Shown piece after piece: positions 1 through 12,700 of a stretch of 64,000 bases of DNA. Made by a program: the position numbers and the translations under genes. The first letter of the stretch is position 1. Each line of letters opens with the position of its first letter. This DNA is from Eublepharis macularius (taxonomy: Eukaryota; Chordata; Lepidosauria; Squamata; Eublepharidae): contig NC_072801.1 in the NCBI RefSeq assembly GCF_028583425.1, positions 57,613,766-57,677,765 on the forward strand, given 5' to 3'. The notes beneath the pieces were generated by a model that ran no database searches, was not told the origin of the DNA, and saw nothing but the letters and a program-made list of their open reading frames with translations.

Positions 1-2659
1 CAAGATACTAAAGCAGAGACTTCTTGGGCCCCTGGGTACTAAAGTAAATCCACTGCATCAATCCACCTGAATGCATGTGAACACACAATACACACTTTGG
101 TCATGATAATCCACTGCACCGTTCTTATCATGGGTCTCTAGCAGAGAATCTCATACAGAGATTTTTCCAGCTGAGAAAGTCCACTTCTACCCTTGATGAC
201 CATGGAAAAACAAAGTGAAAAATTGGCAGATGGGAGTGGGGTAGTAAAGACGGGGGGGGTTTCCATCAACCCAATCTTTCTTACACTTATTCCTTAGTCT
301 CCACCCTTTTCCCCAGCGAAATACGTTCAACGATATTCTATACGATACACACATTATGTTGCATGTAAATGTGTCCACTGAGGATTGAAAGGGAAACTAA
401 CTGGTGCAGGTTTACTTTCAATCCTGCGGCTCTGAACACAAACTTCAAACCCTTTTCCAGCCCTAATTACAAACTGACAAGATATGCAGCTTTCTGTTTC
501 ACATTGAAAAATGCAGCTAGTTTTAAACTGCCTCGCCCAGGTGTGTGGGGGGGGGAGGGGGCGGGAATGGCAGAGAAAATGCAGGGTCCAAAGAGCTGGC
601 AGCACGAGGAAAGGACTGGTCAAGTCACAAGCCATCAGCTGGGATGTAAAGAATCACACACCTACTTCCATGAGCCCAAGGTGTCTTTGGACTAAATCCA
701 CCTCAATAAAGCACTGCCAGTTTTTGAAAACATGCAATGTTTCAAGAGCAGTTTGTGAGGTTCATGGTTTGAAGCAAATGAGAAACTCTGCCAGGCACGC
801 ACCTGCCCTCTGCGGATTATTTGGTTGAGAGCCATAAAGGCCTCTTGGCTTTTACGGCTCTCAACACTAAAACTCAGCCTCAAAAAAATGGTAAATACTT
901 TGCAGCGTGTGTGTGAGTGCACGCACACGCACATGTGTGCATGCGCGCAATAGATTCTTAGTGTTGCAAAGGGTACCCAAAAGTAAAACTATCATAACAA
1001 AGAAGAAAAGCAGGTTCCAAGTACAGGGAATGCAGGGTTTGGCTGGAGGGAGAGCACTTGAAATGCCCACTTTGCTGAAGCTATGCAGCTCAGGGTCTGA
1101 TCAGTGCTTGCACGGGATACCCCTTGGGAACTCTATGCACTGGAAGTCCCATAAAAAGAAAAAAGGCAAGGTATATGCTCTAGCAACAGAACAACTTCCA
1201 CAGAGAAGTTCAGGAAACAGAACAAGCTGCCGGTGGAGATGGAGGCGGGGGAGGGAAGAGGAACTGATTCTCTAGGTAAATGTACTTCACACAGAGAACG
1301 GTAACAAAAATCTAAGGGATTCATGGCAGAGCAAACGGAATGACAGACACATGATCTGGGCAGCTGCACTGGCAAGAAATGCATTTTCCTTTTTAAAAGC
1401 AATACTACAACAAAATGAATGATGTGGGCAACAGCAGGCTCTTGTGCCTATTATTAGGCAAGACAGCTGGGAAGCTGCTACATTACTACCCCCAGAACTC
1501 CAGCACATTTTCACAAGAGGCACTTTCCCATCAGACAGTACTCTCACCATCAATGCAGATATTGGGAAGGGTCACCATAGAAGGCAGGCCAGAACAAACT
1601 ACGAGGATCAATTGCATAAAGAAACGAACAGATTTGTAAGGATCTGAATCCAGGAAACACATTTCTCATTGCAGTTCATCACAATCAGCATCACTGAGAG
1701 CCCATATTAGATATAGGCACCTATGGGTGGGGTCAAAGTCCTCCTGTGCCTGGACCAGTAGAGGACATCTGTTTATTCTAGTCCTGATGATGCTATATAA
1801 AGTATTTTTCCAGAGACCTGTTTTGTTCACCCAGTTTTGAGATCATTTCACATGGGATTTATATCCTCAAACTGATGCTTCAAATTGCATGATGAAAATT
1901 TATGAAGATTTTACTTCCCAGATTAGCCGTGCCTTCCCCATTAAACTGAGCCTCCCTGAGCCTCCCAGCAGACCTTAAGAGTTTCATTAATCACCCAAGA
2001 GATCTAAAACTGGTAGAGAACAAATAGGCCTTTTCTGCGGTGGGTTGATTGCTCTGGAGTTCTTTGCTCAGCAAGGCCAGAAAGACCTTCTTTATAAGCG
2101 TCACAACAATTATTTTAAAATATTCCTTTCTAGACAAACACATGGATTTTATTTTATTTGCTGGATTTATGATTTTGCTAGATAAAGCTGGTCTTTAAGA
2201 GGATATCGGGATGGTTTCATTCATCTTTATATTTTGTTCTTTAGTATATACTAAGGCTGAGGGCTGGTCCCAAAAGGTATCCTTCCACTAACACTGCAGC
2301 CTTTCTTTGGTGCAAGAAACCTTCCATCAGTGAAGCATACCTCTTCCACCTGAGGAAGAATCCACCATTAGAGGAACAAGACCTTTGCATTTAACCCAGC
2401 AAGTGTACTTTTTCACTTAAGCAGTAGTGGTATTGAAAGTGCCTGTGTAGAATGGTGAAAAGAGACCATTTTCATACACTGGAAACAGTAGCATTAGGCT
2501 ACTGAGCTTCAGCATATGGAAAATACATCAACTTACATAGGGTTGGATGGCAGGAGACATGGAAAAGAAAACCCACCACACACATACAGATGCCTCCTCT
2601 GACCAGTCTACACCCCAAAACAGGAGGAGAGAAAAGTCTCAGGGACTCAGCAGCAATGT
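1..2659. other. Intergenic, no gene recognised
   Basis: Open frames here are all short (at most 122 codons) and resemble no family I know. An AATAAA occurs at about 704 (plus), and an alternating purine-pyrimidine stretch at about 903-950. A small, strong hairpin lies at 824-865. In mammals ELOB flanks SRRM2 on this side; I do not see it here. Confidence 0.6.
824..865. repeat. 42-base near-perfect hairpin
   Basis: Arms begin GTTGAGAGCC and end GGCTCTCAAC (10 perfect pairs). After one mismatch the stem continues for eight more pairs around a four-base loop. Confidence 0.8.
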
Positions 2660-2677
2660 CTGCATTTCATAAGTTTT

Positions 2678-2683
2678 TTTATT
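2678..2683 (-). promoter_or_regulatory. Candidate SRRM2 poly(A) signal AATAAA
   Basis: Minus-strand AATAAA about 1.06 kb past the stop. A T-rich tract surrounds it. Choice over the hexamer at 2973-2968 is a guess from position. Confidence 0.45.
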
Positions 2684-2967
2684 TGACAGAAAAAATCTCC
2701 TTGCTGTACATATCAAAAAAAATTAAATGCTTTTAAGAAATATGAAGAAACTTCTGTTCCCATCCCTCCCTGATTTAGGGTTTCTCAGCTTCTTTCCCGC
2801 AAATCTCAATTCGCCTTCCCCATAAAATGCCTGGCTGCCCTATTTCCAGTCCAGTCCCCCCACCCCTCCTGACTTGGCTCAGCTGATCAATATGAAAAAG
2901 AGTCTGTTTAGAGGGAGGGCTAAAAGGGAAAAAAGGAGCACCACATATTAAAATTTTGTTGTTGTTT

Positions 2968-2973
2968 TTTATT
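2968..2973 (-). promoter_or_regulatory. Alternative SRRM2 poly(A) signal AATAAA
   Basis: A second minus-strand AATAAA, about 770 bases after the stop, could support a shorter 3'UTR. Confidence 0.35.
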
Positions 2974-3744
2974 TGGGGGAGGGGCGGCACACTGGTCTAA
3001 TCCTTAAGTTCACCACCCTCAAAAGTCAAGCCTGCTGCCACTTTCTACTTAAAGAGATTACCACTTATTTCCTCAAAAAAAGATGCTTCTAATGTAGTTC
3101 TTATCCTGAACAACAGGGAGCAACAAAGTGCTGCCGAGCAGCAGAGGTTCCACATGGGACTGTGATAGGTCTCCAAAGCCAACATGCACTCTTTCCTTCT
3201 CCCTACAGCCCACCACCATTTTAGAGAAGGGTGCCTGAGAAACACTACATCAAATGGATTAGCTCACGTATCTCCCTAGCCCACCCCCACCCCCTTTGTG
3301 TTTTTTTTAAAACCTTTTATGTCTAAAGAAACAAAAAGACTCCCTCTCTCGAAACACAGAAGATCTTAGCTGTAAAACGCACAGGAAAAAAAAAACGCTC
3401 ACAGGAGAGAGAGGGGGAAAAAATCAAAATGAACATCACCAACTGTTGGAAGAGGAAGAGGAGAAGAAACGCAGAGGCGGTGGATCCTGATGGGTGCTGA
3501 GCAGAGATGTCCAGGGAAGAAGGGAATGTAGCTGCCGACAAATGATGGGCAATAAAGACAGGGGACAGTGAAGGAAAAAACTAATGAGAATAAAAAGCCA
3601 ATGGCAAATGAAGATGCCCCACACACACGCACTGGTTTCCAGTGGGCATCAGGAGGCAGGGGGCTTCCCACCTGGGACAGCGTTGTGGGAGGCCAGGGTG
3701 ACGAAGTCTGTGGTTGCAAGGGCATTCCAGACCTTCCAATAGGC

Positions 3745-3754
3745 TTAGGGTGAC
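3745..3754 (-). CDS. SRRM2: SRRM2 last coding exon: 10 coding bases, RSP then TAA
   Basis: After acceptor CCAG at 3756-3755, base G finishes Arg and TCA CCC TAA gives Ser-Pro-stop. This reproduces the human C-terminus (RSSRSP). The rest of this exon is 3'UTR. The 10-base coding part can only be found by splicing logic. Confidence 0.9.
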
Positions 3755-6700
3755 CTGGAGAGGGGAAAGGAAAAGAGTTAAACACAGGCTGTGCTCAATA
3801 AAATGGGGGGGGGGGGATTAATATCAAGCTATCATACTCATCCATCTGCAAGGACCCTGAAGCTAGGCTGCAATATTCTCTTATAGAACTTTACACATAC
3901 TTACTTTAATGATACTGCTCATGCAGCCTATTCGGCTCTGAGCAGAAACTTTATACATACATGTAGGTATGCATGTAACACTTCTGGAGAAGCAGAATAA
4001 CTAGGACACCAACCATCACATGGCCAGTAATGAGGGAGTGGAAACAGATTTCACAATGCCAACATGAGTGGTTTGGAAAACTCATACAGTTGCAAGCCAA
4101 CTATCAAGGAACAAGCAGAAAAGGTTCCATTATCCCCATTAGAACCTTCCCATATATTGATGAAACAGGTCCTTGTTGCGTTTGAGAGGAGAGAAGACAT
4201 TTACACAAGCCCACTTTTCTTCCAAGATCAGGGCAGGTTATACAAGGTTATACAGGTTATACATGACCCTGTAAGCTGCAGTCAAACCTGCTTAGCTTTA
4301 GCAACAGAACAGCATCGTGGGGTTTCCAGACCATCCTCCGGCCCTTTGGTTCTCTGTGTCTGAGGTCAGAAGGAAGATGGAGAAAAGACATTCTACAATT
4401 AAGCCTCCCCTTCATCTCTTTAATAACATTGGTATAGTCTCTCTATAGTTTTAGGAAAGCAGTAAATACTCCCCCCTATACTCTCCAGCCTCCTTTTTGG
4501 AAGTACTTGATTTTAGACAAGTAGATATATCTGAAAAGGCAGCTTTTTGCTTACAATTCAGTTCGGATAGCTCAATTAATTATGATTTGGCATATATTGT
4601 GACGTTTCAACTCATAAGCCGTGCCGAGCAGTTAACAGACAAGGAAGACACCAGGTTTTTACATTAACAAGTCACACATTACCTTGAAGTTCTGCGGCGG
4701 GTGGCTCGGGGGCTGGGGGAAGTGCGTCGTCTTTTTCGTCCTGGGGACCTGCTGATGCTTCGTCTGTTTCTCTGCAAGGATCTGTCCCTGGACCTGTCCC
4801 TAGAGAAGAGTGTGAAGGTTGCTGACATGAGTCTCCTCCCTCAAGTTTCCCATACTTCTCCCTCTCCAAACAGATCCCTTCTCACCTCAAAGCAAACATA
4901 CTATGGGGAGGGAGACTGGGTTACAATACCTACCTGCGTCTATCCCTCGGAGCAGAAGGTGGCTGGGCTGGAGGAGAAACCCGGCGCCGTTCTGCTGGAG
5001 AATAGCTAAGAGAACGAGAGTCACGCAGGGAGTCGATAGGCTTCCGGGGGCTGCGAGACCTGTAGGCAGCAGGTGGTGGGAGGAAGGACAGGCTGATTAG
5101 TATGGCATTCAACACTAGCCCAAAGAAAACAGTCCTACAAACGTTAAATGGGAGCTCAGCAAACACGTATCTCTGAGTTTTGTATGCTTCACAAGCAGGA
5201 AAGCCGAAACTTAATTCATCACAGTAAGATCTTAATTTTCTTTTAAAGTTAAGCTTGCAACGACAAAAACTGCCCACTCGGATTTCAAGTCTTACAAAAC
5301 CTCAGAAGCCTGAGAGGATTACAGGCTAAGCAAGTTCCCTCATGGTCCAGGCTTCAGAGATTTCTTAACTGCAAAATCCACAATTCAGATTACTCTGTGC
5401 AGAACTTGACTTTTTTAGTACAGCCTTCAGTGTAGGTCTCTCCTGCTCAGTAAACACCTCCACCTGTCCCATAAAACTTCTGCCTTTTCTCACCTTCATT
5501 CTTTTCTCTGGCACTCTCAAATACTCCAAAACTCCACTGCCAAGGTTCTCTTTATGACACTGCACTCCTGCTGGGGATATGGTGCCAACAGCAACCCACA
5601 TCAAGCACACAGAAGAGGTGCCATGTCAGGCTAGGGGACAGTCCACCCCATCCCCCTCCTGAGGAACTCCAACCATAGTCAATGCTGTCCTTTCACATCA
5701 TGGGGATCCCAGTCCTTTGCTAATAACCACTACTCACTTCCTCTGCTCTGGTGATGGTTTCTTTTTGGTGGCCACCTTGGCCTGTGCCTGGGGTCCAGTC
5801 TTGGGTGATGACGATGATGAGGAAGATGAGGATGACGATGAGGCTGAGGAAGACGAGGAGGAGGAGGAGGAGGAGGAGGAGGAAGAAGAGGAAGAGCTGC
5901 TGCTGGAACTGCTGGAGCTCCGAGACCGTCGCTTATGTTTGCCCAATTCAATAGGCTGCTCTTCATGATTACCTTCCTTCTGCTCTGGACTTGGCAGCCT
6001 GCAAGGGGTGTGTGTATAAAGCAAAGACATTAGTAAGCTCAGTGAGATACAGGATGCCAGCACTACCAAGGAAGTAGACATGGGTATCATAGCAGGGTAT
6101 CCTGAAATTTCCTATTTAAAACAAAAATTGACAAAAACTCATGGAAAAGGGCTGCTGAACCAGTTGCCTTAGACCCCCGCCTCTTCTAGAATTCTCTAAC
6201 AGGTTTAGCTGCTTACTCCTTCCAAGCAAGAAAACATCTCAAGACCCTCCACTCATACATCAGTACATCTTTATTACTAACCATGCAAGTGACCATCTCT
6301 CTCACAGGAGGACTAGATACCCTCAGGCAGTGAGAGAATATCAACTGGAGGGGGATGGATTGCAAGTCAGCTGGAGTTTCAAAAACCAAGAACAGTCCTA
6401 TTTCTTCCACTTAGTCACTTTACACTCTCATGTGCTTGGCTTTGCCATTCCACATCTTGCAGGGGGGGAGGGGGAGAGTCACCCAAACAGAAAACTAGGA
6501 CCCTGAAAGCAGAATTACACAAACAGCAAAAACCTATACACATGAATTTAATTTCCATCCTTACACACTCTGCAAGACAGCCCAGAAACCAGTTTTATTA
6601 GGTGTTTCAATGAAGCATGGGAATTACTGGCACCACAACTCCAAGCCCTGTTTACCTCATGTTCCAAGTGCCCAATGAAGGGAAGTAAGGATGGCTTCTG

Positions 6701-9700
6701 ATGGGAAGGACTACTTTCCAGTATTTTATAAGGACAAGGGAAAGAAGGATATGGAACCACCAGATTAACGGAAATGAGGTAACGAAGAATATTAGCCAGG
6801 AGAGCAACACCAAACTGAACATAGCAGCCTGGATGACCTACATGCTGAAAGCAAACATAAGACATCAAAGGTTCTATCCGAATATCTAGATGGTGATGGC
6901 CATTTGAGGGGGGTGGAGTGTCTCTAGGACATTATGTTGGGAAGGGGTAGAAAAACCAAATAAGACAGGCTCTTACTGTTTTACTACAACCTCAGCCTCA
7001 AGTTCCTTCTCTGGCTGATTGTGGGGACTGGACTCAGATGAACTGGAGTCAGAGTCAGAAGATGAAGACGACGATGACGATGAAGAGGACGATGACGACG
7101 AAGATGTGGTGGACGAAGCGGAGGAACTTCTCTTCACCTTGGACGGGGCAGAAGGCGGAGGGGAGGGAACAGTGAGCTGTGGAGCAGTGGGACAACTATT
7201 CCTGCTATTCTTCTCTGTGATTTCAGTAGCCAACTCTGGCTCAGCATCAAGGGTTGGAAGGCGAGCTTCAGGCCTGTCTGCCACCTTTCCTTCAGATCCT
7301 AACTCTTCCTCTTTGGGAGGTGGGGCTAGCACAGAAACCAGTGCTGGCAAGGGACTGGAGGAAGCAGAGGAGGAGGAGTGGGAGGAAGAGGAAGGGGACC
7401 TAGCTTTGATAGGAAGAGGGGATTCTGCACAAGAACTATTTCTCCCTGACAACAGAGAAACACCAATAGTTGCATCATCCCTAACCATGGTAGGATATAA
7501 AGCCTGACTCCTGTCCCCTGGGAGGTCATGGAGGGTAGCAGAACCACCATTTTTCAAGACAGACGGCAACTCTTGTAGAATGGATGGAGCCGGAGACAAG
7601 GTCTTTCGTGGTTTGGGAGAATCCTCACGGGGTGGAGTTGGAGTGCGAGGGATGGCAGTGTTGCTTTTGCTGTGCCAAAGTGAGGACGCTGCTGACTTCT
7701 CCTGAGTGTCAGACTTGGGGTATTTCTCTAGCACTGGAGGAGAACGAGATTTCCTTCCTGGAGAAGCAAAGATTTCCCGGGAGCCTGATCTGGAACGCTT
7801 CCTCACAGGGGATGACTGGAAATCAGGAGACACTCTGGACCCACTACTTTTGTAGGCTGCCGTTATACGGGATGCATCTAACCTGGGAGGTGAACGGGAT
7901 GCATTCCGATTACTGGCAGATCTTTGAGGAGACAGTCTCAACATTTCTCTTTGTGCTGGTGATGGAGAACGACCTCTATGGGGCGAGTGTTCGCCCTTTC
8001 GCAGGAAGCGAGATTTATCCTGACGAGAAGCAGACCGTGAGCGGCTCCGGCCCGGGGAAGAGATGGATCTTTCCCTCCGCAGTGAACCCCTTGATTTATC
8101 TCGTCGTCTAGATAATGAACGGGAGCGACTTCTCCTTGAGGGGGAACTAGACCTTCCTTGTTGTAAAGAAGTTCTTGGTCTCTCACGGTAGGATGATGAT
8201 TCAGACCTACCTTGGTGCACACTCGCATTTTTCTGCCTAGAGAGAGATCTGGACCTTCCACGCCTCAGAGGTGTTCTAGATTTCCGTCTAGGGCTCAGTG
8301 GAGACACAGATCTTCGTCTTCTCATAACTGGTGTTCTAGATTTCTCTCTGGGCCGTGGAGATGACCCAGACCTGCGCCGTCGTGGAGGCGTCCTAGATTT
8401 TGCTCTGGATCGTGGAGATGACCCAGACCGCCGGCGGTGGCGTGGTGGGGTTCTTGATTTCACTCTAGGTCTTGGAGATGATCCAGATCTGCGACGCCTT
8501 GGAGGTGTCCTGGATTTCATTCTGGGTCTTGGAGATGATCCAGATCTACGTCGTCTTGGAGGTGTTCTGGACTTCACTCTGGGCCGTGGTGGTGATCCAG
8601 ACCTGCCACGCTTTGGAGGAGTTCTAGATTTTGCTCTAGGCCTTGGTGGTGACCGTGATGTCCTGTGCCTTGGAGGTGTTCTTGATTTTACAGTAGGCCT
8701 CACAGGTGACACAGACCTGCTTACAGATTCCTCCTTTCGTTCTGGGGAAGACTCTGAACTGCTCCCACTGCAGAGTGTTCGTGGTTTCTCTTTACCACCA
8801 GAATATGATCCCGACCTACTCCTCCGAGGAGCATCTCTGGGGGTTTCTTTCTTTTCCAAGGGTGATCTAGTCCCCAATACTGCAACTCTTGAAGTCTCTT
8901 TTGCTTCTGGAGAACTTCCAGGTCTGTTGTGCTTTACAGCAGCTGTAGATAGGATGTTCTCTGGCTCGGGAGAGGAATCTGACCTTTGGCGCGCTGGAGG
9001 GGACATAGATTTGCCTTTGTTAATTGACAGTGCTGCAGAACGGCTCAGACTTGGGGGTGATTGAGATTTATCTTCCTCTGCAGAAGATGACGATGAAGAA
9101 GAGGAGGAGGAGGAAGAGGAGGAGGAAGAGGAAGAAGAGGAGGAGGAAGATCCAGATCTACTTCGCCTCAATGGAATCTCAGACTTTTTAGGAACAGGTG
9201 ACATCATGGGTTGGCCCTGCCTTGGGGGTGAATGTGACTTTTCTTTTCCAGTCAAAGATAAACCTGCCTTGCTCTTCTGGCATGGTGACGCAGCTCTCTC
9301 CATTACTACCAGGGATCCAGATTTGTTGTGCCTTGAAGGTGATCCAGATTTTACTTTAACTTCTTGGGATTTATTTTGTTTTGGTGGAGATTTAGGTTTA
9401 CCATTTAGTTCAGGAGATGACCTGGATCCACTTCTCCTGACAGGGGATCTAGACTTCTCTTTTGCTACTGATGGAGAGGGCCCAGACCTGGCTTGCTTCA
9501 AAGGAGATGTGGATTTTTTCACATCAGGCGAGTATCTGGACTTGCTTCTGGGTGGTGATCTAGACTGCTCTTCAATCAATGGAGAAGAACCAGACCTGCT
9601 CCGCCTTGGTGGTGACCTGGATTTCTTCAATTCCATAGAAGAATCAGTTCTGTGTTTCCCAAGTGGTGAAGTGGATTTCTTCTTTGGTTCAGAGGAAGAT

Positions 9701-12700
9701 CCAGACGAAGCTCGCCTTGGAGGAGAAGCAGACTGCTCTCTCAAAGCTGGGGGTGATCCAGATCTGCTCTGCCTTTGGAATGGTGATCTGGATTTTTCTT
9801 TAGCTGCTAGGGACCTCCCAGACCTGCTTCGCTGCAATGGAGGTGTGGACTTTTGCTCCGGAGAGGTGGCTCTTCTTGGAGGCGATAAGGAGCTCTCTTT
9901 TGCAGATGACTGAGAGGAACCAGATCTGCTCCGTCTTGGAGGAGACTTCAGCTTTTTCTTCATTCCTGGTGAAGACCCTGACCTTGAAGATGACTTAGAT
10001 TTTATTTTGACTTCTGAAGATTCAGACCTGTTCCGCCTCCTTGGCGATCTTTTATCTAGTTCTGGCGAAGAACCTGACCTGCTACGTCTTACAGGAGATT
10101 TAGATTTTCTCCTCAATGCTGGAGATGAACCAGATCTACTCCGTCTGAAAGGCATTTTACATTTCTCTTCAACTGCTGAAGAAACCTCAGATTTCTTTGT
10201 AAGCCTTGGCAATGAGCTAGATCTGCTTCTTCTTGGGGACCTTCTAGATTTATTTTTGACTGCTGGAGGTGTCCTGGACTGGCTATGTCTGGCAGGTGAC
10301 CTGGATTTCTTATTAGGTGAAGAACCAGACCTGCTTCGCCTAGGTGATAATCTGGATTTCTTTTTCGGTCGTGGAGAAGAACGAGAGCGACTACGCCGTG
10401 GAGGCGTTCTGGACTTTTTCTTCCTTGATCTTGGAGAGGACGCTGAACGACTCCTTCTGGGAGATAAGTGGGATTTCTTTTTTGTTTTCTGAAGTGATCG
10501 AGACCGACTACGTCTGGGAGATGCTCGCAATCTGCTTCTTGATTCAGGGGATGACAGAGATTGGCTACGTCTCAACGGTTTTCTGGACCTCTCTCTCATT
10601 TGAGGGGAGGAATCAGATCGGCTTCTTCTTGAAGAAATTCTGGAGGCCTTCCGATCTGGAGATGACACAGACCTGCTTCGTCTAGCAGAAATCAAAGACT
10701 TTTCCCTCCTTGGTGAAGAGGCTGACCTCCCTCGCCTAGGAGGGCTTCTGGTTCTAGACCGCCCTCTTCTAGGCTGGGTTCTGGACCGAGACCTCACTCG
10801 TCTAGGTGGAGTTCTAGATCTAGACCTACCCCTTCTTGGCGGGGTTCTTGAACGTGACCTGCCCCTTCTTGGTGGGGTTCTTGACCTTCCCCATCTTCCA
10901 CTATTTCTGCTTCTGGACCATCCGTGCCTTTGGGGGGTTCTAGAACGAGACCAACCACGCCTCTGAGGAGTACGGGACCGACCCCATCTGGGAGGAGTGC
11001 GTGAGCGTGACCTGCCCCAACGCTGGGGTGTTCTTGAGCGTCCACGCCATTGTGGGCTACGAGATCGTGCCCTTCTTTGAGGAGTGCGTGAACGAGATCT
11101 GGCACGCCGTTGGGCAGAGCGAGACCTTCCCCTCCTTGGAGGGGTGCGGGATCTGGCCCTCTTGGGTGGGGTGCGAGATCGAGACCTACCTCTGCGCGTA
11201 ATGGGTGTCTGGGAAAGAGATTTGTCCCTCCTCCTGGCTCTTGACTTAGTGCCCTTGGCTGGAGGGGTGCCTGAACGTTCACGTCGTGATGTGGTTTTGA
11301 CAGACTGCTTCTGCCCAGAACGGGAGATCTCAGGAGATGAACTAGACCTCTCTCTCCGAGTGGAAGCCTTCTCTTTGTCTTGTCTTCTGGGAGGCTCCTC
11401 AGGGGAAGATCTACGGGAAGCTGGGGTTGGCTTGTTTGCTGGGGAAGGAGAGGAGGAAGAGGAGGAGGAGGAAGAGGAGCAGCTACCACTCTCTGAAGGG
11501 GAATGGGAGCGCTGAGGTGGAGAGCCATCACGAGAAGTCTTTCTCAACTTGGTCTCAATGGCTGCAGAAGCAGGAGAAGACGAAGAAGCTGCCATCTGCT
11601 GCCTCTGTTCTGGAGATGTCTTGGACTTGGATGATGGGAGAGTCCCATTACGATCCTCTGAGGTCTTCTTAGGAGGCGGGGAGACAGAGACAGGAGACCT
11701 GCTCTCCTTGGAGGAGGGACGCTTATGTCCCAAGACCCTTTCCCGAGGAGGATCATTTGGCATTGGGGAACAACTTTTGAACTTTGAATCCTGCTCAAAT
11801 GGTGGAGTGGATTTCCGAAACCCATGCCGAGAAGCCTTCTTTTCTTTGTCTCTCTCCTTTTCTCTGGCAGGAGATGGAGGGGTGGCAGAACGCTGACGAG
11901 ACTCATGTGTTGGAGAGTGTTTGGACATGGTTTTCTGAATAACGAAAGGGAAAATAACCATCAGACCAATAACACAACCTTTATGGTTTCTTTCCTCCTA
12001 CTATATTAGAATGCAACTCTCCAAATGGAGTTCCTAAGCCAATTCTGCACTAGAGCACTGTATTTTACCTCCTGCTTTTCTCTGCTGTGTCTTGGACTTG
12101 TGCTCCTGCCTTGCCGAATAGATTCAGCAGAAGATGAACGTTCTCTCTCTGGCAGGCTCTTAGAAACCTCTTCAGTTTCTCCTCGCTTCTGTGAAGTTGC
12201 TGAAGGGGACTGGCTCTGCCGTCTCACTGTTGCCTTTTTCTGGGTAATGACGCTGCCCGACCTGCTGACAAGAAAACCAGAAGTGTGAAATTCAAATTAC
12301 CAACAAGACTTTGTGCAGGTTAAAGATGCTATTGCAGGAAACCCGGCTCTTGGCTCCCCATTCCAAGTAATACCTGCTGCGGGAACCATCTGATGAAGAA
12401 GAGCCATCTGGGGAGGAAGAACGATCCCGCCGGTCTTTCTGAGATGTAGACTCACTGGTGGACCTAAAGTAGACATGGTTAGAAACTCAAGTGAAGAGTG
12501 CAAATAAAGTCAGTTTCAACAATGAGGGATTTCAGTGGCAAAAGACATTCGTTTACCTCTTTCGTTTCTTCTCCTTAGATTTGTGTTTGCTCTTGGGGCT
12601 TGGAGATCTGAGGATAGAAATTTCATTTTGCAGCATTCAGAAAATGACATGATTTATGCATAACTAGGTTTTGTTTACCCCACTCCACATCACTGGACAT

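Larger units (their letters stand above)
2660..3744 (-). other. SRRM2: SRRM2 3'UTR (inferred extent)
   Basis: Noncoding sequence downstream of the SRRM2 stop. The far end is set by an AATAAA on the minus strand at 2683-2678, giving a UTR of about 1.1 kb; an earlier AATAAA lies at 2973-2968 and could give a shorter form. No repeats are obvious inside. Confidence 0.55.

Noticed and set aside
1-2659. ELOB (TCEB2), expected next to SRRM2 in mammals
   Set aside because: No ORF or exon here resembles ELOB.
3399-3744. Minus-strand open frame after the last SRRM2 splice acceptor
   Set aside because: The alternative frame gives no SR-type sequence, while the phase dictated by the upstream exon yields Arg-Ser-Pro-stop as in human.
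5717-5968. Plus-strand Asp/Glu-rich ORF
   Set aside because: Direct antisense of the poly-Ser tract in SRRM2 exon 11.
7019-8111. Acidic and mixed plus-strand ORFs (162 and 175 codons) opposite SRRM2
   Set aside because: Shadows of Ser and RS codons on the other strand; no family match.
9206-9913. 235-codon plus-strand open frame opposite SRRM2 exon 10
   Set aside because: It is the antisense of the SRRM2 RS-repeat exon. Asp/Leu/Phe-rich repetition mirrors the Ser/Arg repeats; no start context or splice logic.
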